Shown one piece after another: positions 21,051 through 29,147 of a stretch of DNA of 46,667 nucleotides; position 1 is the stretch's first letter, and every line of letters begins with the position of its first letter. The position numbers and the translations under genes are program-made. Origin of the DNA: a virus. The notes under the pieces were generated by a model. That model did no database searches, was not told the DNA's origin, and saw only the letters and a program-made list of their open reading frames with translations. Location: positions 1 through 46,667 of IMG/VR virus record IMGVR_UViG_3300010400_000012; one strand, given 5' to 3'.

Positions 21051-21491
21051 TTATGGCTTCGATGGCGCCGGCGTGGTGACGGTTTGCGGCACTTCAGCTT
21101 TCCTCAATTCGACCCAGACCAGCGCGCCAGTGGCTAGCGCGAGCAAGAGCGTCACGGCTGCCAGTACGGCGGTCCAATGCGCAAGGTACCTCGTCGCGCT
21201 GTCGGCCCGATCTGAGAACGATCGGATCTCGCGAGAGAGCAGTGCCATGTGTTCGCTAAACACCTCCGTGCTCTTCAGGGACGTCCGCGTCAGCGAATCC
21301 AGATACTTTCCGAGCAGGTCCGTCTGGTGGAGCGTGAAAACGCCAGCCTCTCGTCGGCTGTATGCGGCAAGTATCGCACTCTCCTTCTGGACGAGCAACG
21401 CGTCTCGAGTTGTGGCCGTCTGTTTTAGGAGATCGATCTGTTCCTGGACCAGCCTCTGTGCCAGTTGCAATGCCGATGGGTCGTCAGTCAT
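21051..21491 (-). CDS. leftward membrane-anchored coiled-coil protein
   Basis: 146 residues. A long helical domain (LQLAQRLVQEQIDLLKQTAT, REIRSFSDRADSATRYLA) is followed near residues 106-126 by a single membrane span (WTAVLAAVTLLLALATGALV) and a short Pro/Thr tail. The layout suggests a tail-anchored inner-membrane protein. Leftward orientation within the early operon marks it as a moron; exclusion or host modification is possible but not shown. Confidence 0.7.
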   Translation of the reverse strand: MTDDPSALQLAQRLVQEQIDLLKQTATTRDALLVQKESAILAAYSRREAGVFTLHQTDLLGKYLDSLTRTSLKSTEVFSEHMALLSREIRSFSDRADSATRYLAHWTAVLAAVTLLLALATGALVWVELRKAEVPQTVTTPAPSKP

Positions 21492-21521
21492 GCCGCGGAT
21501 TCTAGTCCGCGCGGAGCGGGT

Positions 21522-22178
21522 ATGAAGCTAAAACTCGCCGAGGGCCTCTCGCTCCCGCTCGACACCGTCACGGAGAAGCTGTGTTGGCTCGGGCGTACCG
21601 GCAGCGGGAAGACGTACGGCGCCATGAAGCTGGCCGAACTGATGCTCGAGGCCGGCGCCCAGGTCGGCGCGCTCGACCCGGTCGGCGTCTGGCGTGCGCT
21701 GCGCGTGCCGGCAGAGAAGGGCGGCCAGTCCTTCGAGGTCGTCGTCTTCGGCGGGCTGTACGGTGACCTGCCGCTCGAGCCGCACGCCGGTGACCTGATC
21801 GCCGATCTCGTCGTCGACCGCGGCCTGTCGTTCGTGCTCGACGTCAGCCAGTTCATTCCAGCCGAGCAGCAGCGCTTCGTCCGCGCGTTCGCCGATCGAT
21901 TCTTCCACCGGAAGAAGTCGGCGCCGTCGGCGGTGCATCTGTTCATGGAGGAATGCCAGGAGTTCATCCCGGAGAATCCGTCCGGCGAGGAGGCGAAGAC
22001 GCTCGGCGTGATGCAGCGTCTGTGGAAGCTGGGGCGGAACTTCGGGATTGGCGGCAGCCTGATCAGCCAGCGGCCGCAGGAGGATCTCGAAGAAGGCGCT
22101 GAATATGTCGGGCACGATGTTCGCGTTCCAGATGACCGGGCCACAGGAGCGCAAGACGGTTCGGGCCTGGGTCGCTGA
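21522..22178 (+). CDS. HerA/VirD4-like ATPase, 5' part of a frameshifted gene
   Basis: 218 codons. Walker A GRTGSGKT at 24-31, then MKLAELMLEAGAQVGALDPV, and Walker B HLFMEECQEF near 145 followed by GIGGSLISQRPQ. At 22079-22084 (CAGGAGGATC) the frame goes wrong: after QRPQE the family continues with SKKALNMSGTMFAFQMTGPQ, which is found in the +1 frame. Removing one G from the GAGG run restores a 575-residue ATPase ending at 23250. As written, this part stops at 22178 after about 30 unrelated residues. Confidence 0.7.
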   Translation: MKLKLAEGLSLPLDTVTEKLCWLGRTGSGKTYGAMKLAELMLEAGAQVGALDPVGVWRALRVPAEKGGQSFEVVVFGGLYGDLPLEPHAGDLIADLVVDRGLSFVLDVSQFIPAEQQRFVRAFADRFFHRKKSAPSAVHLFMEECQEFIPENPSGEEAKTLGVMQRLWKLGRNFGIGGSLISQRPQEDLEEGAEYVGHDVRVPDDRATGAQDGSGLGR

Positions 22179-23250
22179 CCATGGCATCGCGACCGACATC
22201 GAGAGCGTGCTTCAAAAGCTGAAGACAGGTGAGCCGCACGTCGAGAGTCCGACCTTTCTCGAAATCTCGAAGACGGTGCGCATTCTGCCGCGTGTGACGG
22301 CCGATCTCTCGAGCACGCCGAAGGTCGGCGCCTCAACGGCGGCGAAGCGGCCGCTGACGCCGATCGACGTGGAGCGGTTGAAAGAGTCGATGGCCGCGAC
22401 GATCGAGAAGGCGAAGGCCGAGGACCCGCGCGAGCTCAGGAAACAGATCGCCGAGCTAAAGAAAGAAATCACCGCCAAATGTTCCATAGCGCAGGTGAAA
22501 GAAAAGCCGGTGAAGCGAGTCGAAGTGCCGGTCCTGAAGGACGGCCAGCTCGCCCGCGCAGAGAAGCTTGGCCAGCAGATCGACAAGGTTGGTGATCGAT
22601 TCAGCGAGTTCGAAGAGGACCTCCGAGTCATCGTCAAGGAGATCCGCGATGCCATCGCGAAGACCGCCGCGCCGATCATGCCCACGCTGAAGCCACAGCG
22701 CGAATGGCCCAAGCCCGAAGACGTCGCGCCGCGGCGATCGTTCGACCCACCTGAGCGCCCACGTGCGCGAGTTCCCGGCGGCAACGTCGACGTCGACCTT
22801 CCGCCTGGCGAGCTCGCCACGCTGACCGCGGCGCTCCAGTATCCGGACGGCCTCGACCGTAAACGGCTCGGCATTCTCACCGGCTACAAGCGCTCGTCGC
22901 GCGACGCCTACATCAACCGCCTCTCGACGAAGGGACTCGTCCAGGTGAACGGCGCGCTGCTGTATCCAACCGACGCCGGCCGAGCCGCACTCAACGGCGA
23001 CTTCGAACCATTGCCAACTGGAAATGACCTCATTGCGTACTGGCGCGCCCGGCTGCCGGAGGGCGAGCGCAAGACGCTCGAGGTCCTGCTGAAGGGTGGC
23101 CCGCGCGACGTGGCCCGGGAAGAAATCGACGACATCACCGGCTACAAACGATCGAGCCGCGACGCTTATCTGGTACGCCTGAAGGCGCGCGGCCTCGTGG
23201 AATTTTCCGGCCGCGGGACGGTCCGCGCCAGCGAGGAACTGTTCTCATGA
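22105..23250 (+). CDS. HerA-like ATPase, 3' part with two winged-helix repeats
   Basis: 381 residues from the ATG at 22105, though the natural protein begins upstream (see 21522). MSGTMFAFQMTGPQERK is core ATPase, then VLQKLKTGEPHVESPTFLEI. A coiled-coil (KEDPRELRKQIAELKKEI-like, about 95-165) leads to two winged-helix domains carrying the duplicated segment TGYKRSSRDAY, at about 268 and 344. Such ATPases may move or position DNA. If the shift is real, this part could be made alone from its internal ATG. Confidence 0.7.
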   Translation: MSGTMFAFQMTGPQERKTVRAWVADHGIATDIESVLQKLKTGEPHVESPTFLEISKTVRILPRVTADLSSTPKVGASTAAKRPLTPIDVERLKESMAATIEKAKAEDPRELRKQIAELKKEITAKCSIAQVKEKPVKRVEVPVLKDGQLARAEKLGQQIDKVGDRFSEFEEDLRVIVKEIRDAIAKTAAPIMPTLKPQREWPKPEDVAPRRSFDPPERPRARVPGGNVDVDLPPGELATLTAALQYPDGLDRKRLGILTGYKRSSRDAYINRLSTKGLVQVNGALLYPTDAGRAALNGDFEPLPTGNDLIAYWRARLPEGERKTLEVLLKGGPRDVAREEIDDITGYKRSSRDAYLVRLKARGLVEFSGRGTVRASEELFS

Positions 23251-23756
23251 GCGACGCGGTCCTGAAGACGATCGAGATTCTCGAGATGGAGATCGAAGCC
23301 ATCGACCAGCGTCGTGGCGAGATGGTCAAGGCGATCGATTCGTTGCGCCCGCTCGTCGGCGACGCACCCGTACATCGGACTCGCCGCGCCGGCCGGCGTG
23401 GCAAGCCAGGGCCGAAGCCAGGTCGACGAAAAAAGGCAGCGAAGAAGACGGACGGACGGACGGACGGACGGAGCAAGGTCCGCGCCAGCGCGCAGCGCGG
23501 AGCCTCCCTGATCGAGCCGTCCAGGAGCCTCCCTGACCGGACCGCATCAGATGTCGTCGTCGCGCGTGACGCCGCGATTCTCAGGGAACTCAAGAAAGGA
23601 ACGCGCGCATTCGCAGCGCTGTGCGAAGTGATGCCGACTGAGCCAGGCCAGACCGAAGAGCAGCGCTCCCGCGCGTGCAGCAACGCGCTGACGCGGTTGC
23701 GGTTGAAGAAAGAGATTCGAGCGACAGACAACGGAGAGTGGGAGCTCGCGGGCTGA
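23247..23756 (+). CDS. coiled-coil, basic-linker protein with HTH-like end
   Basis: 169 residues, ATGA overlap with the ATPase. An N-terminal coiled-coil (VLKTIEILEMEIEAIDQRRG), then a strongly basic linker (RRAGRRGKPGPKPGRRKKAA) and a C-terminal domain from about 100 (DAAILRELKKGTRAFAALCE, ACSNALTRLRLKKEIRATD) that resembles a winged helix. The linker DNA contains the slippery heptamer AAAAAAG and six GACG repeats. Likely DNA-binding, partner to the preceding ATPase. Confidence 0.65.
   Translation: MSDAVLKTIEILEMEIEAIDQRRGEMVKAIDSLRPLVGDAPVHRTRRAGRRGKPGPKPGRRKKAAKKTDGRTDGRSKVRASAQRGASLIEPSRSLPDRTASDVVVARDAAILRELKKGTRAFAALCEVMPTEPGQTEEQRSRACSNALTRLRLKKEIRATDNGEWELAG
23447..23470 (+). repeat. 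tetranucleotide repeat (GACG)6 in a coding region
   Basis: Six tandem GACG units in the linker of the 23247-23756 gene. Because four is not a multiple of three, gain or loss of a unit would shift the reading frame, a known basis of phase variation. The in-phase slippery sequence A-AAA-AAG lies 12 bases before it (23429-23435). Confidence 0.6.
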
Positions 23757-23757
23757 T

Positions 23758-24525
23758 ATGGGGGAGTTGGGAGCGGTCTTCTATCGTGGCCCGTCACTGC
23801 TGACCGGCGATCCGATCGTCGGTATTCTGACCGGCCTCGAGGGTGGGTCGCACAATCCGAAGACGGGGCCGATGGTGCAGGCATGGATTCTCCGGCCGGA
23901 GCTCGCGCCGATGGACGCCAAGCGGCAGAACCTCGACGACGCGATCTGCGGCGACTGCGCGCTGCGCGGGCGGGACGGGATCAACAGCACATGCTACGTC
24001 ACGCCATGGCTCGGCCCGTACAACACCTGGAAGATGTTCCGCCGCGGCGGCTACGTCGAGGCGACTTGGCCCGAGCTGCAGGCGCTCGTCGAAGGCCGCT
24101 TCATCCGATGCGGGGCTTACGGCGATCCGGCTGCACTCCCGTTCGAAGTCTGGCGCACGCTCCTCGTCGCCGCGGCGGGCTGGGTCGCCTACACCCACGC
24201 CTGGCGTATCTGCGATCGCCGCCTCAAGGCGATGGCGATGGCCAGCGTCGACAACGAACGCGAATTCTGGGAGGCGCGCGAGGCTGGCTGGCGGACGTTC
24301 CGTGTCCGCGGCCGCACGGAGCCGTTGGTCGCAAGCGGCTTCGGCGTGCCGCTCGAGGTCACGTGTCCGGCCAGCGACGAGGCCGACCGTCGCACGACGT
24401 GTCAGCGGTGTCAGCTCTGTCGCGGCAACAACCGGCCGGCGCGCTCAGTCGCCATCATTGCGCACGGCAAACCCGGGAACGTCGCCGCGTTCTACCGCGG
24501 CCGGGCGGAGGCCGTCGCGTCATGA
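23758..24525 (+). CDS. conserved Cys-rich phage protein of unknown function
   Basis: 255 residues. KTGPMVQAWIL, DDAICGDCALRG...STCYV and GPYNTWKMFRRGGYVEA form a segment shared by a widespread family in phages and plasmids. Later comes CQRCQLCRG near 215. The cysteines suggest two zinc sites. The family has no proven function that I know of. It is followed directly by a winged-helix gene. Confidence 0.7.
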   Translation: MGELGAVFYRGPSLLTGDPIVGILTGLEGGSHNPKTGPMVQAWILRPELAPMDAKRQNLDDAICGDCALRGRDGINSTCYVTPWLGPYNTWKMFRRGGYVEATWPELQALVEGRFIRCGAYGDPAALPFEVWRTLLVAAAGWVAYTHAWRICDRRLKAMAMASVDNEREFWEAREAGWRTFRVRGRTEPLVASGFGVPLEVTCPASDEADRRTTCQRCQLCRGNNRPARSVAIIAHGKPGNVAAFYRGRAEAVAS

Positions 24526-24974
24526 AGGCCAACCGCTCGGATGTGCACCTGGTCAACCGCGCCGACGTCCTTGCGCTGCTCGAGGATGGACCGAAGGACA
24601 CCGGCGTGCTCGCCACCTGGTTGGGGCAACCGAGTCCGCGCCTCATCGCCGCGCTCAACACGATGGCCAGAGACGGCCTGGTCAAACGCGTCGGCGCCGC
24701 GAGACTGTGGGCGCTCGCGAACTATGTGGCGCCGATCGGTCGTCCGTCGAAGTCCCCCTGGCGAACTCCGAAGGAGCCTGCTGTCATCGGCGAATCCCAT
24801 GCGACGGTGATCACGCTGAAGAAACTGCCGGTTGCGGTCGAATCCTGGTGGACGAAGTACGCGACGCCGGATACACCGTTCGAAGAGTTCCGCGCCGCCG
24901 CGGCCGCGCGCGATGCCGAGATGAGCGAGAAGTCGCACGCCTGGCGATCGCTGAAAGCGGTGCCCACCACGTGA
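24522..24974 (+). CDS. winged-helix DNA-binding protein
   Basis: 150 residues, ATGA overlap. Residues 10-72 read as a winged helix: VNRADVLALLEDGPKDTGVL, ATWLGQPSPRLIAALNTMAR, DGLVKRVGAARLWAL. The remainder is charged and probably flexible, with a C-terminal helix (FEEFRAAAAARDAEM). It may regulate the switch to late genes, since it lies at the end of the early operon. Confidence 0.65.
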   Translation: MKANRSDVHLVNRADVLALLEDGPKDTGVLATWLGQPSPRLIAALNTMARDGLVKRVGAARLWALANYVAPIGRPSKSPWRTPKEPAVIGESHATVITLKKLPVAVESWWTKYATPDTPFEEFRAAAAARDAEMSEKSHAWRSLKAVPTT

Positions 24975-24979
24975 GAGCG

Positions 24980-25162
24980 ATGCCGACCGGTCAAGAAGCG
25001 CTCAGCCTTCAAGAAGCCGCTCGCCTGCTCAGCGTGCACGAGGACACGTTGCTCAACTGGGCGAAACACAAGCCCCCGATCATTCACCTCGTGAAGATCG
25101 GGCACCGCTGGCGCGTGCCCCGGTCTGAAATTCCACGTCTGCTCAGGCAGAACCAAGCCTAA
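24980..25162 (+). CDS. HTH_17 / excisionase-like protein
   Basis: 60 residues. ALSLQEAARLLSVHEDTLLN, then WAKHKPPIIHLVKIGHRWRV and PRSEIPRLL give the full helix-turn-helix plus wing of the excisionase/MerR-like family. ATG at 24980; an in-frame GTG is three codons upstream. Last gene of the early operon, and a second candidate directionality factor besides 12004-12228. Confidence 0.7.
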   Translation: MPTGQEALSLQEAARLLSVHEDTLLNWAKHKPPIIHLVKIGHRWRVPRSEIPRLLRQNQA

Positions 25163-25254
25163 CGAAGCCAAAAACTCCCACTTACAATCAGCGAGGGCGC
25201 ACACTCAACAGCGCACGTGCCCATTCCATCTACCTTCCCTGCGCAGAGGGTTCC

Positions 25255-25551
25255 ATGTCTGTAGGTCTCCCCCCAACGAAAGCCCAGCTCGATAGTCTCG
25301 CCGGCTCCCTCCCGATGGCGCTGGAGGATTGGATCGTCCGCATCGAACGCTTTCAGACCTATCTGGTCGCGACCGTGGACGCGACCTTGCTCGCGGCGCC
25401 GTACAGTTACTCCCAGGCGGAAATCAACCTGTTGAAGTCGGCCTATACCGACATGACGCAGTTGATTGCGATCTATCGAGGAACCCAGAACTTGTCCGTT
25501 GCGAAGGACTTTAGAACGTTCACGAAGCAGCTCATTGGGACTGGACTGTAA
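25255..25551 (+). CDS. first late-operon protein, unknown
   Basis: 98 residues with GAGGG before the ATG. The 92-base gap upstream (25163-25254) is the only break between early and late genes and probably holds the late promoter, though no clear box is visible. The sequence is mostly helical (KAQLDSLAGSLPMALEDWIV, YSQAEINLLKSAYTDMTQLI). A similar short helical protein often opens virion gene blocks. Confidence 0.65.
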   Translation: MSVGLPPTKAQLDSLAGSLPMALEDWIVRIERFQTYLVATVDATLLAAPYSYSQAEINLLKSAYTDMTQLIAIYRGTQNLSVAKDFRTFTKQLIGTGL

Positions 25552-25554
25552 TGT

Positions 25555-26226
25555 GTGGCGGTCACGTTTCGCAGCAAGACCTCCACACAACGCACGGCGA
25601 CCGGAAACGAGACGGTGACAGAGCCTGCCGGTGCGACCTCTGGTGATGCGCTTATCGCCCTCGTGGTGGCCGATGCCGCTACGACCATTGGCATACCTGC
25701 CGGGTGGCATTCGCTCTATACAGGCACGACCGGCAGTGCGGATTTTAGTGTGTCGTGGATCGAGCGAGGAGGTTCGGCACCGAGTCTGACATGGACGTTT
25801 ACAGGTACCAACATCTACCGCGAAGTACAGATCCTATGTCTCCAAGGCTCCGCCGCGATCACACTAGATTCGCAGTCTGCATCGGGCGGAACCGGTACCA
25901 GTGACCACAATCCGGACCCGCCATCGACGACCGCAGTTGCGTCGACTTCACTCGCCGTCGCGGGTGCAGTCAACTTCGCTAGCTTCTTCTCGTATACGGC
26001 TTCGACTGGCTACACGATTCGCACTGATACAACAAGTAACCTTTACGATGGCGTGATGGAAACGAAGTCGCTGTCGGCGAGCGGAGCGGAGAACCCCTCT
26101 GCAATCGCAGATGGGAATAACGGCGATTGGTGGGAGGGGTGCACGGTCACGTTCACGGATGTGAGCGCGAGCGGCCAGGTTCCCTATCAACCGCAGTATC
26201 TGAATGCTCCGGTGATGGCGCAGTAA
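25555..26226 (+). CDS. virion surface / fibre protein
   Basis: 223 residues from GTG. A jelly-roll or Ig-like pattern: TSGDALIALVVADAATTIGI, PAGWHSLYTGTTGSADFSVS, SLTWTFTGTNIYREVQILCL. Repeats of this kind occur in phage head or tail fibres. Ser/Thr/Gly-rich, no signal, and it lies between two other presumed structural genes. Likely exposed on the particle. Confidence 0.6.
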   Translation: MAVTFRSKTSTQRTATGNETVTEPAGATSGDALIALVVADAATTIGIPAGWHSLYTGTTGSADFSVSWIERGGSAPSLTWTFTGTNIYREVQILCLQGSAAITLDSQSASGGTGTSDHNPDPPSTTAVASTSLAVAGAVNFASFFSYTASTGYTIRTDTTSNLYDGVMETKSLSASGAENPSAIADGNNGDWWEGCTVTFTDVSASGQVPYQPQYLNAPVMAQ

Positions 26227-26232
26227 CGACCA

Positions 26233-26508
26233 ATGCGAGGACGATGGACAAAGCAGCGTGAGGTGGTGCCGTTTATCGCGGTGCCGGTCGGCTGGATGCC
26301 GTGTGTCGCCTGCAGGGATTTCCGGACGCAGCCTGGCCGCATGTGGCTCGGCTACTCACGGACGGGCGAGGATCTGACGATCACCTGCCCGGTGTGCAAG
26401 GGCGCCGCGCAAGTGCCACGGTTCAAGCACATCGACGTGCGAACCGGTCAAGAGATCGATTACGAGAAGCCAGGGCAGAAATTCGTATACCTCTCGGACA
26501 CAACGTAG
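26233..26508 (+). CDS. zinc-ribbon protein in the structural block
   Basis: 91 residues. CVACRDFR near 25 and CPVCKGAA near 52 form a zinc ribbon with beta strands around (VVPFIAVPVGWMP, FVYLSDTT). It sits among presumed virion genes and may be structural or a regulator of late transcription. Confidence 0.6.
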   Translation: MRGRWTKQREVVPFIAVPVGWMPCVACRDFRTQPGRMWLGYSRTGEDLTITCPVCKGAAQVPRFKHIDVRTGQEIDYEKPGQKFVYLSDTT

Positions 26509-26522
26509 AAGGAGCAGCGATC

Positions 26523-27020
26523 ATGGCGCGTGAATACACGGTGAGCGGTGACAACCAGACTGTCGTTGCCGCTCCACAGCTCGTCCACCTCAACCCGTCG
26601 GCTGGCGGCGCCGGTATTCCAGGCTTCGAGGTCTTGCGGGCATGGTGTTCGCAGCGGGCGAACGCGACGTCCAACCAACAGGGCATCAAGTTGGGCACGA
26701 AGGTGACGGCGTTTCCAACGCTCGTCTCCGCGACGCCAGCCAAGACCAAGCTGGGTGACCCGACCGCGAACCTGGTCGGCGGCACGACCGGAGCGGCCGG
26801 CCAGGCCGGCATCAACAGCTCGGCCAACGGTGCCGGCGCTGAGGTCACCGTGTATCCCGACAACTTCAACGTTCTCAACGGCTGGCTCTGGGTGGCCACG
26901 CCGCCCGAAACGTTCATGTTCATGCCGGGCGGCACGTCGTCGTTCATCGAGGCGTTCACCAGCACACCGATCACGTTGACCGGTTGGTCGTTCGGCGTCT
27001 GCTACAGGGAAATCGGCTAA
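26523..27020 (+). CDS. virion structural protein (candidate)
   Basis: 165 residues with AAGGAG before the ATG. Rich in Gly, Ala, Thr and beta strands (TVVAAPQLVHLNPS, KVTAFPTLVSATPAKT, AEVTVYPDNFNVLNGWLW, SSFIEAFTSTPITLTGW). No enzyme motif. The composition is like a head decoration or fibre domain. Position among virion genes supports this. Confidence 0.6.
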   Translation: MAREYTVSGDNQTVVAAPQLVHLNPSAGGAGIPGFEVLRAWCSQRANATSNQQGIKLGTKVTAFPTLVSATPAKTKLGDPTANLVGGTTGAAGQAGINSSANGAGAEVTVYPDNFNVLNGWLWVATPPETFMFMPGGTSSFIEAFTSTPITLTGWSFGVCYREIG

Positions 27021-27070
27021 CACGCGCACGGCTGGGCCGCGAGAACGTCGTGGCCCGCTCGTGTCCCGTC

Positions 27071-28576
27071 ATGGGTATTTTCTACAATCCGCCACCGCCG
27101 GCCGGGCGTACCGCCGTCACGCCGCCGGAGCCGCACGTCCCGGTTGGGACCCAAGGCAGCCAACCGCCTCGTTTCACGACGGCGCTCATGTTGGCGGCGG
27201 TCTTGGCCTCGTGGCCTCAGGATCTCGAGCCTCGCCTTGCCAGACCCAACGATCAACGCCAGAAGATCGCTCCGCTCACGCTGAGTTACGGTCAGCAGCC
27301 GCCGCGATTCTCCGTGGCGTCGATGATGGCGCAGGCTGGCCTCGCGTGGCCGGCCGATCTTGAGCCGAGGCTCACGCGACCCAACGACCAGCGACAGAAA
27401 ATCGCGCCACTCACGTTCACCTATGGGGCGCAACCGCCCCCGGCGCCTCCGCTCGCGATCGCCGAGCTGCTGCCGATTGTCACGAGTTGGGCGACGACGT
27501 GGGACGCCCAAACAGCGCCAAAGAACGCCGCCTGGAACGTCCCGCCGGTGGTGGCGTTCGTGCCGTACACCGGATTGCCCGAACTGATTTGGACGGCGTG
27601 GGAGCCGCCGTTTGTTCGTCCGCAGACCCTCGTCAGTATTGCGCCGCTCACGCTGACGTACGGGAGTGCGCCGATCCCGCAATCGCCGATCTCCGTGTTG
27701 GAGGTCGCCCAGATTCTCGGCACATGGGCGCAGACGTGGGATACACAGACGGCTCCGAAAGGCGCAGCCTGGAACGTCCCAGCGCTTCCACTGGCGTTTG
27801 TCGCCTTCGCGCCACTACCAAAGCACATCTGGATGGCGTGGGTCGATCCGTTCATCCGACCGCCCACACCGGTCGACATCGCGCCGCTGACGCTCGTCTA
27901 CGGCCAGGCGCCGTCACCGCAGTCCGCGCTGTCGGTGCTCGAGCTCGGCCAGATCGTGTCGACGTGGGCGGTCACCTGGGATGCCCAGACGGCGGCGAAG
28001 AATGCGGGTTGGAACGTCCCGCCGCTCCTCATCGTTCTGCCGCATGTCTCGGCGCCTGGACTGATCTGGACGGCGTGGGAGCCGCCATTCATCAGCCCAC
28101 CGCGGCCGGTCGCGATTGCGCCGCTCACGTTGCCGTTCGGGAGTCAGCCTCCAGTTCAGCCACCGCTGACGAGAACCGTCGCCGGGATCATCATTCCGGC
28201 CTGGCCGGCCGATCTCGAGCCGCGCCTCGGTCGACCGAATGCCGACCGGACGCGGATTGTTCCGCTGACGTTCATCTACGGCACGCCGCCGATCCCGCGC
28301 GGGCCGTTGTCGTTGGTGCAGATGCGCGTGATCAGCGGCACGTGGGAACCGCCGTTCATGGCGCCGCCCGAACTGGTCGCTTTCACGATCGGCGCGCCCG
28401 CGTTTCCGCTCGTCTTGGCACCAGACGAGTTCTTTGTGGTGCGCGCTCAAGATCGATTCTTCCTGGTCGATGCGGTGGGTCGTTTCATCATCGTGCCCGC
28501 TGGGCAGCGGTTCGCCGTCGATGCGCAAGGCCGCTTTATCAACGTGTCCGATCAGGATCGCGAGTTCGACGTATGA
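27071..28576 (+). CDS. repeat-built virion protein
   Basis: 501 residues from ATG 27071. Built of imperfect repeats: a short type (WPADLEPRL.RPN..R..I.PLT.YG, three clear copies) and a longer type of about 75 residues (TW..TWDAQTA.K.A.WNVP, IW.AWEPPF..P, IAPLTL.YG, three copies), Pro/Trp-rich throughout. The last 55 residues are a different ladder of about 10-residue strands (FFVVRAQDRFFLVDAVGRFI, FAVDAQGRFINV). Such repeats build fibrous or shell-surface proteins. Unrecognised, and the repeat number may vary between related phages. Confidence 0.65.
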   Translation: MGIFYNPPPPAGRTAVTPPEPHVPVGTQGSQPPRFTTALMLAAVLASWPQDLEPRLARPNDQRQKIAPLTLSYGQQPPRFSVASMMAQAGLAWPADLEPRLTRPNDQRQKIAPLTFTYGAQPPPAPPLAIAELLPIVTSWATTWDAQTAPKNAAWNVPPVVAFVPYTGLPELIWTAWEPPFVRPQTLVSIAPLTLTYGSAPIPQSPISVLEVAQILGTWAQTWDTQTAPKGAAWNVPALPLAFVAFAPLPKHIWMAWVDPFIRPPTPVDIAPLTLVYGQAPSPQSALSVLELGQIVSTWAVTWDAQTAAKNAGWNVPPLLIVLPHVSAPGLIWTAWEPPFISPPRPVAIAPLTLPFGSQPPVQPPLTRTVAGIIIPAWPADLEPRLGRPNADRTRIVPLTFIYGTPPIPRGPLSLVQMRVISGTWEPPFMAPPELVAFTIGAPAFPLVLAPDEFFVVRAQDRFFLVDAVGRFIIVPAGQRFAVDAQGRFINVSDQDREFDV

Positions 28577-28887
28577 GCCGCAAACCCGGCGATCTCATCG
28601 TGAAGGATCCCAGTTCCGATGAACCCCAAGGATTCGATTGGACGGCGTGGCTCCTGGAACTCGGCGCTGGCGTCATCGTCAACACCAGCACGTGGACGAT
28701 TACCGGTCCAGATGCTGTGCTGACGAAGCACGATGACACGATCGTGGCGGCTGGCTTAAAAACACAGCTGTACCTCGCCGCTGGTACGGCTGGTGGACGC
28801 TACACGGTCACCAATCGGGTGATTACCAATAGTTCGCCGGCCGTGACGGATGAACGGTCCTTCGATGTCCTGGTCCAGCAGAGGTGA
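28573..28887 (+). CDS. Ig-like virion protein
   Basis: 104 residues, ATGA overlap with the repeat protein. FDWTAWLLELGAGVIVNTST then TAGGRYTVTNRVITNSSPAV and TDERSFDVLVQQR match the small beta-sandwich family that follows head/fibre genes in many phages. Probably a capsid or fibre domain. Confidence 0.65.
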   Translation: MSRKPGDLIVKDPSSDEPQGFDWTAWLLELGAGVIVNTSTWTITGPDAVLTKHDDTIVAAGLKTQLYLAAGTAGGRYTVTNRVITNSSPAVTDERSFDVLVQQR

Positions 28888-28889
28888 GT

Positions 28890-29147
28890 ATGGACAGCCG
28901 GCGACTCGAACGGTGGCTCGTGACGCCTCAGATGTTCATCGAGGTCGCGAAACATGGACTCAAGGCACCGATTGAAGTCGTGGCGCATGGGCTCCCTGAA
29001 GACGCGAGGTATGTAGCGGCCACGTTCGACCACGATCGGTTCTGCGTGGTCCTATTCATCGAGAGCGAGACCTTCGCCGTGGTGCCTGAGAACGGCACCG
29101 TCCCACTCAGGGAACCCACTCAGTTCCGTAGGGTGGAGCAGGGCTGA
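28890..29147 (+). CDS. small protein upstream of HNH gene
   Basis: 85 residues from ATG 28890, with GAGGTGAG upstream (a GTG at 28884 would sit on that site). Alpha/beta layout: MDSRRLERWLVTPQMFIEVA, YVAATFDHDRFCVVLFIE. Its stop overlaps the HNH gene start. Unknown. Confidence 0.6.
   Translation: MDSRRLERWLVTPQMFIEVAKHGLKAPIEVVAHGLPEDARYVAATFDHDRFCVVLFIESETFAVVPENGTVPLREPTQFRRVEQG

Noticed and set aside
20905-21525. Rightward 206-codon frame as a real gene
   Set aside because: Only the first 25 codons after 20974 resemble a protein (ATPase start). The rest is antisense to the leftward membrane protein.
21488-22336. Leftward 282-codon frame opposite the HerA-like ATPase
   Set aside because: Ser/Arg/Pro-rich antisense translation with no motif. 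The opposite strand has Walker motifs.
27487-28560. Rightward second frame (Arg/Ala/Asp-rich) across the repeat protein
   Set aside because: It is the +1 shadow of the repeat-built gene. Only its end after the ATG at 28573 is a true gene.
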